DNA of 64,000 bases from Musa acuminata AAA Group (taxonomy: Eukaryota > Streptophyta > Magnoliopsida > Zingiberales > Musaceae): contig NC_088356.1 of assembly GCF_036884655.1 (NCBI RefSeq), forward strand, positions 16,994,001-17,058,000. Reading direction: 5' to 3'. Positions within the stretch are counted from its first letter, which is position 1. Every line of letters begins with the position of its first letter. The translations under genes were made by a program, and so were the position numbers. Below the pieces are notes generated by a model. The model had not been told where the DNA came from. It saw only the letters and a program-made list of their open reading frames with translations, and did not search any database. Below, in pieces: positions 22,293-33,100 of this stretch.

Positions 22293-24116
22293 TGTTGAAT
22301 CTCGTATTTTGATGATGAAACCAATTGATAATTATGTTTATGTTTTAATCTACGCTTTGAGTGACGCAGGATGCTTCGATCAGGATGAGATAATTAAAGC
22401 AAGAAAAATCATGTTGGGCCGGAGGAACATGTTAGAAGATTGGATGTCGGGACGGTGGATCGGTCGACGTATTGATAGAAGGCTTCAGGTCGTGGACTCG
22501 AGCATCGGGCTAAGAAGAGTGGGTATTATGCCAAGGATATCGGAGTTGCGGAGTCAACAGGCCGATTGGGCAATAGGCCGCAGAAGAGGACGATGCGCCG
22601 AATAATCGGATGAAGCGTTAAGGGACCAATGACATGCTAGACAACTTGGTTAATTGCTTAAGATTAATTGTCTTGATCGAAGTTTTGTTTTACATGTGCA
22701 GGATTAACTACGATGGAAGTAAGACATATAGCAGGAGTCGCTCCGGAGTCAAGACTATGATCATGTTGGGAGTTTGAGAGTTCGACGGAAGTCCGGACGG
22801 TCGCCAGAGGTTCTACAGGAACAAATCCGAGAAGTCCAGGAGCTTGCCAAAGAAGCTCGTCGGAACTCGCCAAGTGGATCGTTGCAAGTCCAGGAGTTTG
22901 CCGGAAGTCCACCGGAGCATCACCGAAGGTTCATCAGATGTTCACTGGAAGTTCGTCGGAAGCTCACCGGAAGAAGCGATTGACGCACCGGAGCAAGTTT
23001 CAGTAAATATCTTAAGAAATATCTTAGTTAGCATGTAGATTAAGTTAGGAATTGGAGTGATCCCATTAACTTAATCTGGGGGTAATTGGGCCCTTGATAG
23101 ACCCAAATTGGGCCAAATGGATCAACCCATTCGGACCAGAATTCCTGCTAGGTGGTGGCACCGCTAGGGTCGGCGGTGGCACCGCCCAAGAGATGGTCTC
23201 CCAGGAAAGCTAGGTGGTGCAACCGCCCAGGTCAAGCGGTGGCACCGCTTGGGCTCAGTCTCCGAGCGAGACTGGGTGGTGGTACCGCCCCTGTCAGGCG
23301 GTGGCACCGCCCAGAGGCTCAGTCTCCGAGCTGCCAGGCGGTTGTACTGCCCTAGTCAGGTGGTAGTACCGCTAAGACCCCGGAAATCCAGGAAATGATA
23401 GTTTTGAGCTCCAAATTCAAACCAGTTTGGGGCTTATATATACCCCACCCTTTCCTGCATGAAAGGGCACCGAAAATCCAATCTTACTATGTGATTTTTA
23501 GAGCTCAAAAGTGTTGTAAAGGCTAGAAGTTCTCCTCCCTCTTTTCTTCCAAGTTTTGAGCTTTTAAGAGAGGAGAGAAATTCTGTAAGGGATGTCTCCT
23601 AAGCCCATAAAAAGGAGTGAAACTGTAAAAGGGTGGTTGGCCTTCGCCTATTGAAGGAAGGTCTCTAGTGGACATTGGTAACCTCATCGAAGGAGGAAGC
23701 CAAAAGTGGATGTAGGTCAAGATTGACCGAACCACTCTAAATCTCGGTTTGTATTTACTTTATGTTCTCTATCTTAACTGCAAACTACCTCTATAGCTTT
23801 ACTTTAATTGCACTTCACCTAATCTAAGTTAAAGCAACTTCCGAATCGGCTTTCATACCGAAATCGCTTTTATCGTACGAATGTTGTATTTCGGTTTGCA
23901 ATTATATTTTTTCTCTATCTTAACTGCAAACTGTCTCTATATCTTTACTTTAACTACATCTCGCTTGATCACAAGTTAAAGTGATTTCCGAATCGGCTCG
24001 GCTTTCCTACCGAAATCGTCTTTATCGTACGAACGTCGTTTTAAATCGTCGAAAGTTTTCCGTTGCACTAATTCACCGCCCCCACCCCCCCCCTCTTAGT
24101 GCTCTTGATCCTAACA
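22293..24116 (+). repeat. Type I Sirevirus-like 5' LTR (1824 bp)
   Basis: Starts TGTTGAATCTCGTATTTTG, ends GATCCTAACA before the primer site. Contains GGCGGTGGCACCGCC palindromes (23150-23370), a TATATATA box near 23436, two copies of a ~130-bp R/U5 segment (23820-24060) and a C-rich run at 24078-24093. Confidence 0.9.
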
Positions 24117-24130
24117 ATTGGTATCAGAGC
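24117..24130 (+). other. Primer-binding site (tRNA-Met)
   Basis: ATTGGTATCAGAGC immediately after the LTR end. Confidence 0.9.
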
Positions 24131-24165
24131 TATGGTTTTCTACTTTGGTTTACACCCAAATAGAA

Positions 24166-25094
24166 ATGGCTCTTTTTGGCTTTCAAGAGGGGCACTCTCT
24201 CATTCGTCCTCCCTTTTTCAATGGGACGGACTACACTAATTAGAAAAGTCGAATGAGAGTTTTCTTGCTTTCGTTGGATTTAAATTATGGAATATTATTG
24301 AGAACGGTTTTCAAATGTCTTCTCTTCCAATGAACCATTGGAATGATTTGGAGAAGAAGACGTTTTCTCTAAATGCTAGAGTTATGAATGCTCTATTTTA
24401 TGCCTTAGACAAAAATGAGTTTAATCGGGTTTCTATGTGTGAAATGACTTTCGATATTTGGCGCACTCTTGAAATCACACACGAAGGCACAAGTAGTGTA
24501 AAATATTCTAAAGTAAATTTTTTGATGCATGATTTCGAGCTTTTTCGAATGAAGCCGAGCGAAACTATTGTTGACATGTACACCCGTTTCACGGATGTCG
24601 TCAATGGTTTAAAAGCTCTTGGCAAATGTTTCTCGAATTTTGAACTTGTTAGTAAAGTTTTACGATCACTTTATAAAGCTTGGGAATAAAAAATAATGGC
24701 AATAGAATAAACAAAAGATTTAAATATTTTTCCACTTGAAGAACTTATCGGTTCATTAATGACATATGAAATGGTGTACAATGCACATGATGAACATGAT
24801 GAACAAAACAACCTTCCAATGAACAGGAAGGATTTGGGACATAGAACATTTAAAGACCACTCGAGCATAAGCTCAAGTGATGGTGAACTTAAACTACAAT
24901 TGAAACAAAAATTAAAAAGCAAAAAGAACAGAACTACTTACTTTGAACGCAAGAAGAAGAACAAAAATTGGGATGAATCAAGCTCCTCCGAAGATGAGGA
25001 GAAAATAAAAAAAGGCAAGGTGGCAAACTACGCCTTAATGATATTTAACGATGAGGTAATCGAAACCCCCTTAATTTATTTTGAAATTACTTGA
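24166..25094 (+). pseudogene. Sirevirus-like gag lacking its zinc knuckle
   Basis: ATG at 24166 follows the primer site. A TAG replaces the Trp codon near 24240 and a 1-bp deletion near 24278 shifts the frame. An open piece (24315-24689) carries the WNDLEKKTFSLNARVMNALF, FDIWRTLEITHEGTSS and ELFRMKPSETIVDMYTRF blocks. Another (24759-25094) starts MTYEMVYNAHDEHDEQNN and ends in an acidic SSSSEDEE stretch. The CCHC knuckle present at the same place in the gag at 46631 is missing (only TYFERKKKNK remains). No pol follows. The protein could not bind RNA through the usual knuckle even if translated. Confidence 0.85.
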
Positions 25095-27360
25095 TGTTTT
25101 TCATTATGCATTTTCTTTTTTTAGAAAAATTATTTTTCTTAAAAATTATATATTAAAAAAAATTAAAAATGTAAGAATATGATCATGCTCGTAATTTTTA
25201 AAATAATAATGAAAATTACATGTTTTATGTTAATGGAATAAAATGTTAGATATGTTTTCCTTAAGAAGAAAAAATGTGTATCTTGATTATTTCCGATTTT
25301 GATTAAAACTATGCTTGATGTCTTAATGAAAATATTAAGAAGTTTAATATCATGCTATATGTGGTTAAGAAGTAATAATGTATATATCATATTGATTTTC
25401 ATTGTTATTTCTCGATTTTGATTAAATAAAATCATGTTTGATTTGAAGAAATACATAATGATGTAATATTAAATATTTTGATTGACGATTTTGTGCATGA
25501 GATTTTAAAGTTATACATGATGATTTTTGTGGTTTATTGATCTTGATGGTTTTTATGATGAAATTCATTTTTTGATCCTAAATATTGATGCATGTTTTCA
25601 TAAATGAAAAAGGCATGCTTCTATGAAATAAATCACATAAATTGAAATTGCTAAAAAGAGAAAAGCATGTTTATGGAAAATTCTTTTTCTCTATCTTATT
25701 GACTTCGATGAATCTATTTGATCATCTTTTTATGAATCTCTTGAAAATGATTTTGATTTGATGATTTGAATTTGAATGAATTTTTATCCAAATCATGATC
25801 TGGTTTATTGAAATTACTTGAGATCTTCTTTATGAATCAAAATCTTATATCTCCTACGTTTTCTTTTACCATTTCCTAAAGAGGAGATCTATAAAACTAA
25901 CCATGATCTTGATAATTATGTTTTGAAACTTTATGTAAATCAAGATAATTCACCATGACTTCTTGCGTTTTATTAAAGAAATTATTTAAATGAATAATTT
26001 CTTTTGGTATTTACATGATCCTTGAGATTTTATCTTTCATGACATGATGTGATTATATTTATAACTTGTATGCCTTGAAATGATTAAAATATTTTACACT
26101 AATTTGTTCTTCTCCTCTTTTTTCTTGTTTATAATGATAAAATGGGGAGAAATTTTGATCATGCATGGTAGGATGTAATTTAACAAAATTTGTACCATCA
26201 TGATATGAAATAAATGATGATTTGGAATCATGCATTAATGATGATTTTATATTTTATGATTTGGTATGATGCATGCAATGATGAAATATTCATGAATTTG
26301 AAATGATGCATGCAATACTTATGACAATGATGTACATGATGTATTGCATATGATGGGTATCATGAATGCTTTAAATGATGAATGTTTGGTATCATGATCA
26401 ACATGTTGATAAATGCTTAAAAATTTTCATGTTTGAGTATCATGTATGATATGCCCATTAATGATGATTAATTTATTTTTCGGTATCGTGCATGAAAAAT
26501 AAGGTTTTTGAAATTGTGTATGTTTTAATTTGAATATATAATGATACACAAATAAGATTGATACTTACCTTTATCATAATCTGAAAATTGATATAAGGGT
26601 CTTCCCTTCTTTTTGACAATGACAAAGAGGGAGCAAGAATTTCTAGCATGGACATCATGAAAAGAGGCAAACTAGCTAGCTTGCACAATTCAAGAAGAAA
26701 GCAACAATTGCACTTCTCAAAAGAGAAGAAATTGCTATCTTGAACATCACCGAGAATTGCTAGCTTGAAATCTCAAGAAAATGTAAAAATGTGTTATCTT
26801 ACCTATCTCAAGTTGCTAAATATGCAAAACTTGCACTTTGCAATGAAAGCAAAATTGCGAGCTCAAACATTGCAAAGGAAGCAAGAATCATGAGCTTACA
26901 TAAGAAAACTATCTTGCATTAGCTTTCGAAATCTTTGCTAGCTTGTATGTAGTAAAACTTGCATATCGTAAAAATTGCTAGCTTGTAGTTTAAAGAGAAG
27001 CAAACAGTTGCTATTTTATGAAAATCAAACATGCTAAAACTTGCACATCTTTAATTGCTAGATTGCATGATGATAAAATTTGATACTATGTTTTTCATGC
27101 AATGAGTTAAACCTATATTACAAACACAAGAATAGTTGGACTTCTCCTTTTTATTGATGACAAAGGGGGAGAAGTATGATGTTATGTATAAGTTTATGCA
27201 TAAGTTCATGATGACGTGTTACAAGTATTCATGATGAATATTGCAATGACTTGAATTCAGTTTGAATTCAAGGTTCTATCAATATGGCATATTGATAGGG
27301 GGAGTTTGTTTAAACTACGGGAGTTATGGTTAACTCCGTCATCAATAGGTTGTCATCATA
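25095..27360 (+). other. Long AT-rich 3' region with degenerate repeats and purine tracts
   Basis: No coding signal. From about 26600 to 27070 it has degenerate repeats built on TTGCTAGCTTGCA and AAGAAGCAAAA, homologous to those at 11400-11760. Polypurine tracts lie at about 26620 (AAAGAGGGAGCA) and 27162 (AAAGGGGGAGAA), besides a purine block near 27297 (GGGGGAG). This layout agrees with the multiple-PPT organisation known for Sireviruses. Confidence 0.6.
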
Positions 27361-27374
27361 AAAAAGGGGGAGAT
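27361..27374 (+). other. Polypurine tract
   Basis: AAAAAGGGGGAGAT directly before the 3' LTR start. Confidence 0.85.
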
Positions 27375-27954
27375 TGTTGAATCTCATATTTTGATGATGA
27401 AACCAATTGATAATTATGTTTATGTTTTAATCTGCGCTTTGAGTGACGTAGGATGCTTCGATCAGGATGAGACAATTAAAGCAGGAAAAATCATGTTGGG
27501 CCGGAGGAACATGTTAGAAGATTGGACGTCGGACCAGTGGATTAGTCGACGTATCGACAGAAGGCTTCGGGCCGTGGACTCGGGCATCGGGCCAAGAAGA
27601 GCGGGTATTGTGCCAAGGATATCGGAGTTGCGGAGTCAACTGGCCGATTGGGCAATAGGCCGCAGGAGAGGACGATGCACCGAATAATCGGACGAAGCGT
27701 CGAGGGACCAATGACATGCCGGACAACTTGGTTAATTGCTTAGGATTAATTGTCTCGATTGAAGTTTTATTTTACATGTGTAGGATTAACTACGATGGAA
27801 GTAAGACATGCAGCAGGAGTTGCTCTAGAGTCTCCGAGCTGCCAGGCGGTTGTACCACCCTAGTCAGGAGGTAGTACCGTCAGGACCCCGGAAATCCAAG
27901 AAATGACAGTTTTGAGCTCCAAATTCAAACCAGTTTGGGGCCTATATATACCCC
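27375..27954 (+). repeat. Truncated and internally deleted 3' LTR
   Basis: Begins TGTTGAATCTCATATTTTG. Near 27830 it jumps from the CAGCAGGAGTTGCTC block to the GTCTCCGAGCTGCC block, losing several hundred bp. It ends at the TATATATACCCC box (27954), where the minus-strand copia element starts. Confidence 0.85.
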
Positions 27955-29433
27955 TGTTGGGAAATCTTGGGGGGCGACATCACATGCGTAGCGGAAAAAT
28001 AAGAAAACAAAATCCCCGATTCCCAAAGAGATATTCGTCGTCGTGCGAAGATTGGTGCGCAAAATCCGCGAAACTTAAAATTGCGTATAGAGTAGTTTTT
28101 GTTACCTAGGGAGATCGTATATCCCTGTTTCGTTGCAGATCCTTAGGAGAGGGTGAAGGAGGTCAAGCGTCCTCCTCTCTAGCGGTGATCTACACAGCAG
28201 GGCTGCGACGACGCTCCTCAAAACTCCAGGCCTGCTCTGAGGTGGAGAGGGGGAGGAGAATAAGAGAGGCAAGCAAAGGCTCTAACCTCTAAGGCTCTGA
28301 ATCCCTCCTATTTATAGAGGTCCCTTGTCAAACCCTAATGGGTCCTCCCCTAGTGGGTATTGGATCTGCATCCAATAAGACAAGGGCTCCGTCGGATATC
28401 TCATATCCAAACCTCTACTCGTCTCAATGTCTACCATATGTGTGTAACCCTCTAGGCCCAATATCGAGCTGGCCGTGAGTCATACCTATCAAAACTCCTT
28501 CTAACTCAGTAAATTATTATCTCTATAATAATTCACTTGACTCATCGACTACGGACGTACTAGGCCACTACGCCATAGTCTCCAGACGATACAGGGGAAT
28601 CCAATTCATTGGACCTATCTATCCTTAGTTATCGTGTACATATAGTCCCTTATCCATCTAATATCCCTGAGACCGTATATCGAGCATGGTGTTGTCAGAC
28701 CCATACGATTTCTACTCGAGTATCGCTCTAATAGATTCTCTCGGAGAACTCTTTCTCTCTCAACCCGAATGACCCTGGCCAAGGGTTTTTCTGAGCAAGA
28801 ACACATGAGATATTCCTCTCATGATGCCGAGAGTGGATGATCATCTATCGACACTCAATAGCCCTCGTAAGGTCGACTACCACTCCCAATGACCAGCTGT
28901 ACTAGATCTGGGACAGCCAAACCTATAAGTCTGGTATCAAAGAGTAGAGCACTCATACAGGACATCCTTGGTGTCTCAAGTTTAAGGACCAGATATACCA
29001 CTAGGACTACGGAATCACTGTCTTACAATAAGGCATCATCAACCATCCAGCATTCCGTAAGCGGATCAATCAGTGAACTCATTCTCCAATGAGCACCTGT
29101 ACTATATCCCTAGTGTCCCTACACGAGCAGCTATGAGACCAACTACATCCATCATATAGACGGGTATACAGCACACCAGTCTGTCCGGTTATCACGATGT
29201 CCCTCTCGAGTAACCTATGACCGGGATTATTTAGGATCTGTGTAATCGATCTCATTATCGTGATCTCATCACGATCCGATTCCCATTGCACAAATCCAAG
29301 GACATCATAATATATATATGCACATATGCAATAGTTATAAAGTGATATACGCCAAAATAAGCAAAAAGATTCTATATCAAGTCACACGTGCCATCACTCA
29401 CGTGATTGGCTTGCTGGGCACTTATGACTAGCA
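27955..29433 (-). repeat. 3' LTR of Tork-like copia (1479 bp)
   Basis: Minus strand starts TGCTAGTCATAAGTGCCC right after the purine tract and ends GATTTCCCAACA. Confidence 0.9.
28309..28316 (-). promoter_or_regulatory. Copia LTR TATA box
   Basis: Minus strand reads CTCTATAAATAGGAGG, matching the plus-strand box at 10334. Confidence 0.55.
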
Positions 29434-29444
29434 ATCTCCCACTT
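29434..29444 (-). other. Polypurine tract of Tork-like copia
   Basis: Minus strand AAGTGGGAGAT immediately precedes the 3' LTR. Confidence 0.8.
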
Positions 29445-29539
29445 GACCTAAAGCCAATCACCTATGTGTCTGATCCCCATCAGACCCTTATGATGCTCAA
29501 AGACAATCTGAGACAACGGCTTTGTCAATGGATCTGTAA

Positions 29540-32073
29540 TGTTATCTTCGGATGGAACTCTTTCCACTGCTACATCTCCTCGGGTTACGATCTCTTTTAT
29601 AAGCTGGAACCTCCTCAGAACACTTCTGATGAGACCCGGGTTCCCTTATTTGAGTAATCGCCGCATAGTTGTCACAATATAAGGAAGTCGGCTTCTCGTT
29701 ATCTGGCACGACTCCCAAATCTATGATAAAGTTCTTCAACCAGACTCCCTCTTTTGCTGCATCTGATGCAGCAATGTACTCCACCTTTGTGATTGAGTCA
29801 GCAGTAGTATCTTGCTTGGAACTCTTTCAGCACACTGCTCCTCTATTCAAGGTGTACACACACCCTGAATTCACCTTGCTATTATCGATATCAGATTGAA
29901 AACTTGAGTCTGTGTAGCCTTCAACCTTAAGGCTACTACCTCCATATACTAGTAAAAGATCCTTAGTCCTTCTCAAGTACTTAAGGATACACTTTACTGC
30001 TTTCCAGTGCTCCAAGCCTGGATCCGCCTGATACCTGCTCGTGACACTCAGAGTATGCGCTATATCAGGCCTAGTACATAGCATGGTATACATGATAGAC
30101 CCTATTGCTGAGGCATAAGGTATCATATCCATGTTCACTCTTTCTTCTGGAGTCTTTAGGGACATACTCATAGAAAGCGATATCCCATGTCTCATCGGTA
30201 TGAGACCTCTCTTGAAATTTTTCATGCCAAACCATTTGACAATAGTTTCTATGTACCTGGACTGGGACAAGCCAAGCATCCTCTTGGATCTATCTCTATA
30301 GATTCTAATCCCCAAGGTATATGATGCTTCCCCTAAGTCCTTCATGGAGAAGTGTCTAGATAACCAAGCCTTTACTGTGGATAACATTCCTACATTATTC
30401 CCAATGATCAGGATGTCATCCACATATAACACCAAAAAGGTGATAGCGCTCCCACTTACCTTCCTGTACACACAAGGCTCATCTTCGTTCTTAACGAAGT
30501 CATAAGATCTGATTGCCTCATCAAATCTTATGTTCCAACTTCGGGTAGCTTGCTTTAGTCCATAAATGGATCTAAGCAACCTACACACCTTATCTGGGCA
30601 GTTCTTGGACACGAATCCCTCAGGTTGCATCATATACACCTCCTCCTTGAGGTTCCCATTGAGGAATGTGGTTTTCACATCCATTTGCCAGATCTCATAA
30701 TCATAGTGTGCTACAATAGCCAATAGAATTCTGATGGAATTTAGCATTGCTACGGGTGAGAAGGTTTCGTCGTAGTCAACACCTTGCCTTTGACGATACC
30801 CCTTAGCCACTAGCCTTACTTTATAGGTCTCTACCTTTCCATCTACTCCGATCTTTTTCTTAAAGATCCACTTGCAACCGATGGGTACAATACCTTCGGG
30901 CGTATCAACTAGGTTCCAAACCTTGTTAGAGTACATAGAATCCATCTCAGAATTTATGGCTTCTTGCCACTTCCCGGAGTCTATACTCATAATAGCCTCC
31001 TCGTAGGTTTGAGGATCAATATACTCAACATTCTCTCCTCTAATATGTGCCACATATCTCTCAGGAGGATGGGATACTCTATCAGACCTACGTAAAGTTG
31101 AAACTTTTGTATTAGGTACCTGAACAGACTCGGGCTGTAGAGTGGTGCTTGAGCTTGGTTCTCCAACCTCGCTCAACTCTATCATTCTCCCACTATCTCC
31201 ACCAAGAATGTGTTCCTTCTCAAGGAACACTGCTCTCTTAGCTACAAAGACCTTTTGGTCCTCGAGATGATAGAAATAATACCCACAAGTTTCCTTGGGA
31301 TATCCCACAAATTTGCATCGCTCTGTCCTTGATTCTAACTTATCGGGGTTGTGTCTTTTAACGTGGGCAGGGCAGCCCCAAATCTTAACAACCTTAAGAT
31401 CAGGCTTCTTCCCTTTCCATATCTCATATGGTGTAGACACTACCGACTTAGTTGGAACTCTATTTAGAAGGTAAGCTGCGGTCTCTAGGGCATATCCCTA
31501 GAATAAGATGGGTAGGTCAGCGAAACTCATCATGGACCGTACCATATCTAATAGCGTACGATTCCTCCTTCCAAAGACACCATTGAGCTGAGGTGTATAA
31601 AGAGGTGTCCATTGGGATAATATCCCATAGTCCTTGAGGAATTGAGTAAACTCTGAACTTAAGTACTCACCTCCTCGATCTGATCGAAGAGTTTTGATAC
31701 TCTTTCCAGTCTGGTTCTCCACCTCATTCTTATACTCTTTGAATTTCTCAAAAGCCTCGGACTTGTACTTCATTAAGTACACATATCCATACCTTGAGAA
31801 ATCATTAGTAAAGGTAATGAAGTAGGAGTAACCACCAATGGCATGAGTTGACATGGGTCCACATACATCACTATGTATGAGTTCGAACAGCTCAGTGGCT
31901 CTCTCTCCAGTTCCACTAAATGGAGAGTTGGTCAGTTTTCCACGAAGGCAAGGCTCGTAAGTTGCATATGACACATAGTCAAATGGATCTAGATATCCAT
32001 CATTTAGCAACTTTTGAATCCTTCTTTCAAGGATGTGACCTAGCTTATAATGCCACAAGTATGCATTGTTCAT
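29540..32073 (-). pseudogene. Copia pol: integrase, RT and RNase H with nonsense mutations
   Basis: Integrase (32073-31498): LWHYKLGH opens a damaged HHCC finger (one Cys now Tyr); the core keeps the two Asp (IHSDVCGP, TLRSDRGGEY), but the catalytic Glu is replaced by Gly in GVFGRRNRTLLD. A Trp codon became TAG at about 31498. RT and RNase H (31440-29827, 537 codons) keep GCKWIFKKK, MDVKTTFLNG, the active site LVLYVDDILII and the RNase H Asp in EGYTDSSFQ. A second Trp-to-TGA stop occurs at 29827-29829. The remainder (29784-29542) keeps EYIAASDAAKEGVW and LYCDNYAAI, then shifts frame. These domains would copy and integrate the element; this copy cannot. Confidence 0.9.
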
Positions 32074-32303
32074 CTCATTTCATTTCCTCTTGGACATATT
32101 TACATTCATGATATGTAGAGTAGTGTCTAGCATAAACAAACCTTTATGCAATATTCCTCTCGCCAATCTCCCTTAGGCTTTGCTAGAATTTACAATAAAT
32201 TGTAGATGTGATAAGCAATACTGGTATCCAATACCAATGCACTATCACAAAAATTTGACAATTGGAGATTGATCATAAATGTACCTGAAGCTTCTCCAAA
32301 CTT
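32074..32303 (-). pseudogene. Collapsed copia protease region
   Basis: Between the gag end and integrase only about 230 bp remain. A segment reading SALVLDTSIAYHIYNLL resembles the protease active-site region with DTG changed to DTS. The rest of the domain is deleted. Confidence 0.6.
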
Positions 32304-33100
32304 CTATTTCACCCTTTTTGCAAAGTACTCTTTGCAGTTCCTCTTCCAGTGCCCATCTTTACCACAGTGGAAGCACTGGCCTTTGTCCTTTGCTAGGTCT
32401 TTGTTAGCAACCTTTGCTTTACCTGGTCTGCCCTTGCCCTTTCCCTTCTTAAGGGACCTTTCTGCTTTCCTTTTCTTTCTGGTCTCACCAGTATAGAGAA
32501 CTGGCTTCTCTTTCTTAATAGTACTCTCTACCTCCCTCAACATATTGAGGAGCTCTAGGAGAGTCACCTCAAACTTGTTTATATTAAAATTCATTATGAA
32601 CTGTGAAAAGGAATCTGGTAGGGACTAAAGCACAATGTCCACATATAAGTTATCCTCTAGGACCATTCCTAGACCTATGAGTTTCTCTATCCACTCAATC
32701 ATCTTTAGGACATGGTTCTGAACCGGTGTCCCCTCAGTTATCCTAGCGCGGAAGAGGCTCTTGGATATCTCATATTGCTGAGTCCTTCCTTGTTCCTCAA
32801 ACAATTTGTGGACATGTAGGAGAATGGATCTAGCATCCATCTTTTCATGTTGTCTCTGTAACTCAGGAGTCATAGAGCCCAACATATAGCACTGAGCAAG
32901 AGTGGAGTCATCAATGTACTTCACGTAGCAAGTGATCTCATCTTCGCTTGCCCCTTCTTCGGGCGCATTACTGTATCAAGGACGTACACGATTTTCTCTA
33001 TCGTGAGAACAATTCTCAAGTTACAGAGCCAATCCGTATAATTTGGACCAGTGAGGCGTTTGACATCAAGTATGCCACGTAAGGGATTTGAAAGCGACAT
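32304..33100 (-). pseudogene. Copia gag, frameshifted
   Basis: Start ATG at 33100 gives MSLSNPLRG, followed by LTGPNYTDWLCNLRIVL, typical of Tnt1-like gag N-termini. A frameshift near 32965 breaks the frame; a second piece (32924-32625) has YIDDSTLAQCYMLGSM and QGRTQQYEISKSLF; a third (32594-32304) carries a basic linker and an intact CCHC zinc knuckle CFHCGKDGHWKRNC. Gag packages the element RNA in virus-like particles. Stops between the pieces make it a pseudogene. Confidence 0.85.

Larger units (their letters stand above)
22293..27954 (+). mobile_element. Pol-less Sirevirus-like element (type I LTR)
   Basis: 5' LTR 22293-24116, primer site, decayed gag 24166-25094, 2.3 kb non-coding 3' region, polypurine tract 27361-27374, 3' LTR from 27375. 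The 3' LTR is interrupted at 27954 by the copia element at 27955. Protease, integrase and RT are absent, as in the element at 7219, so both belong to a gag-only, non-autonomous form. Confidence 0.85.
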
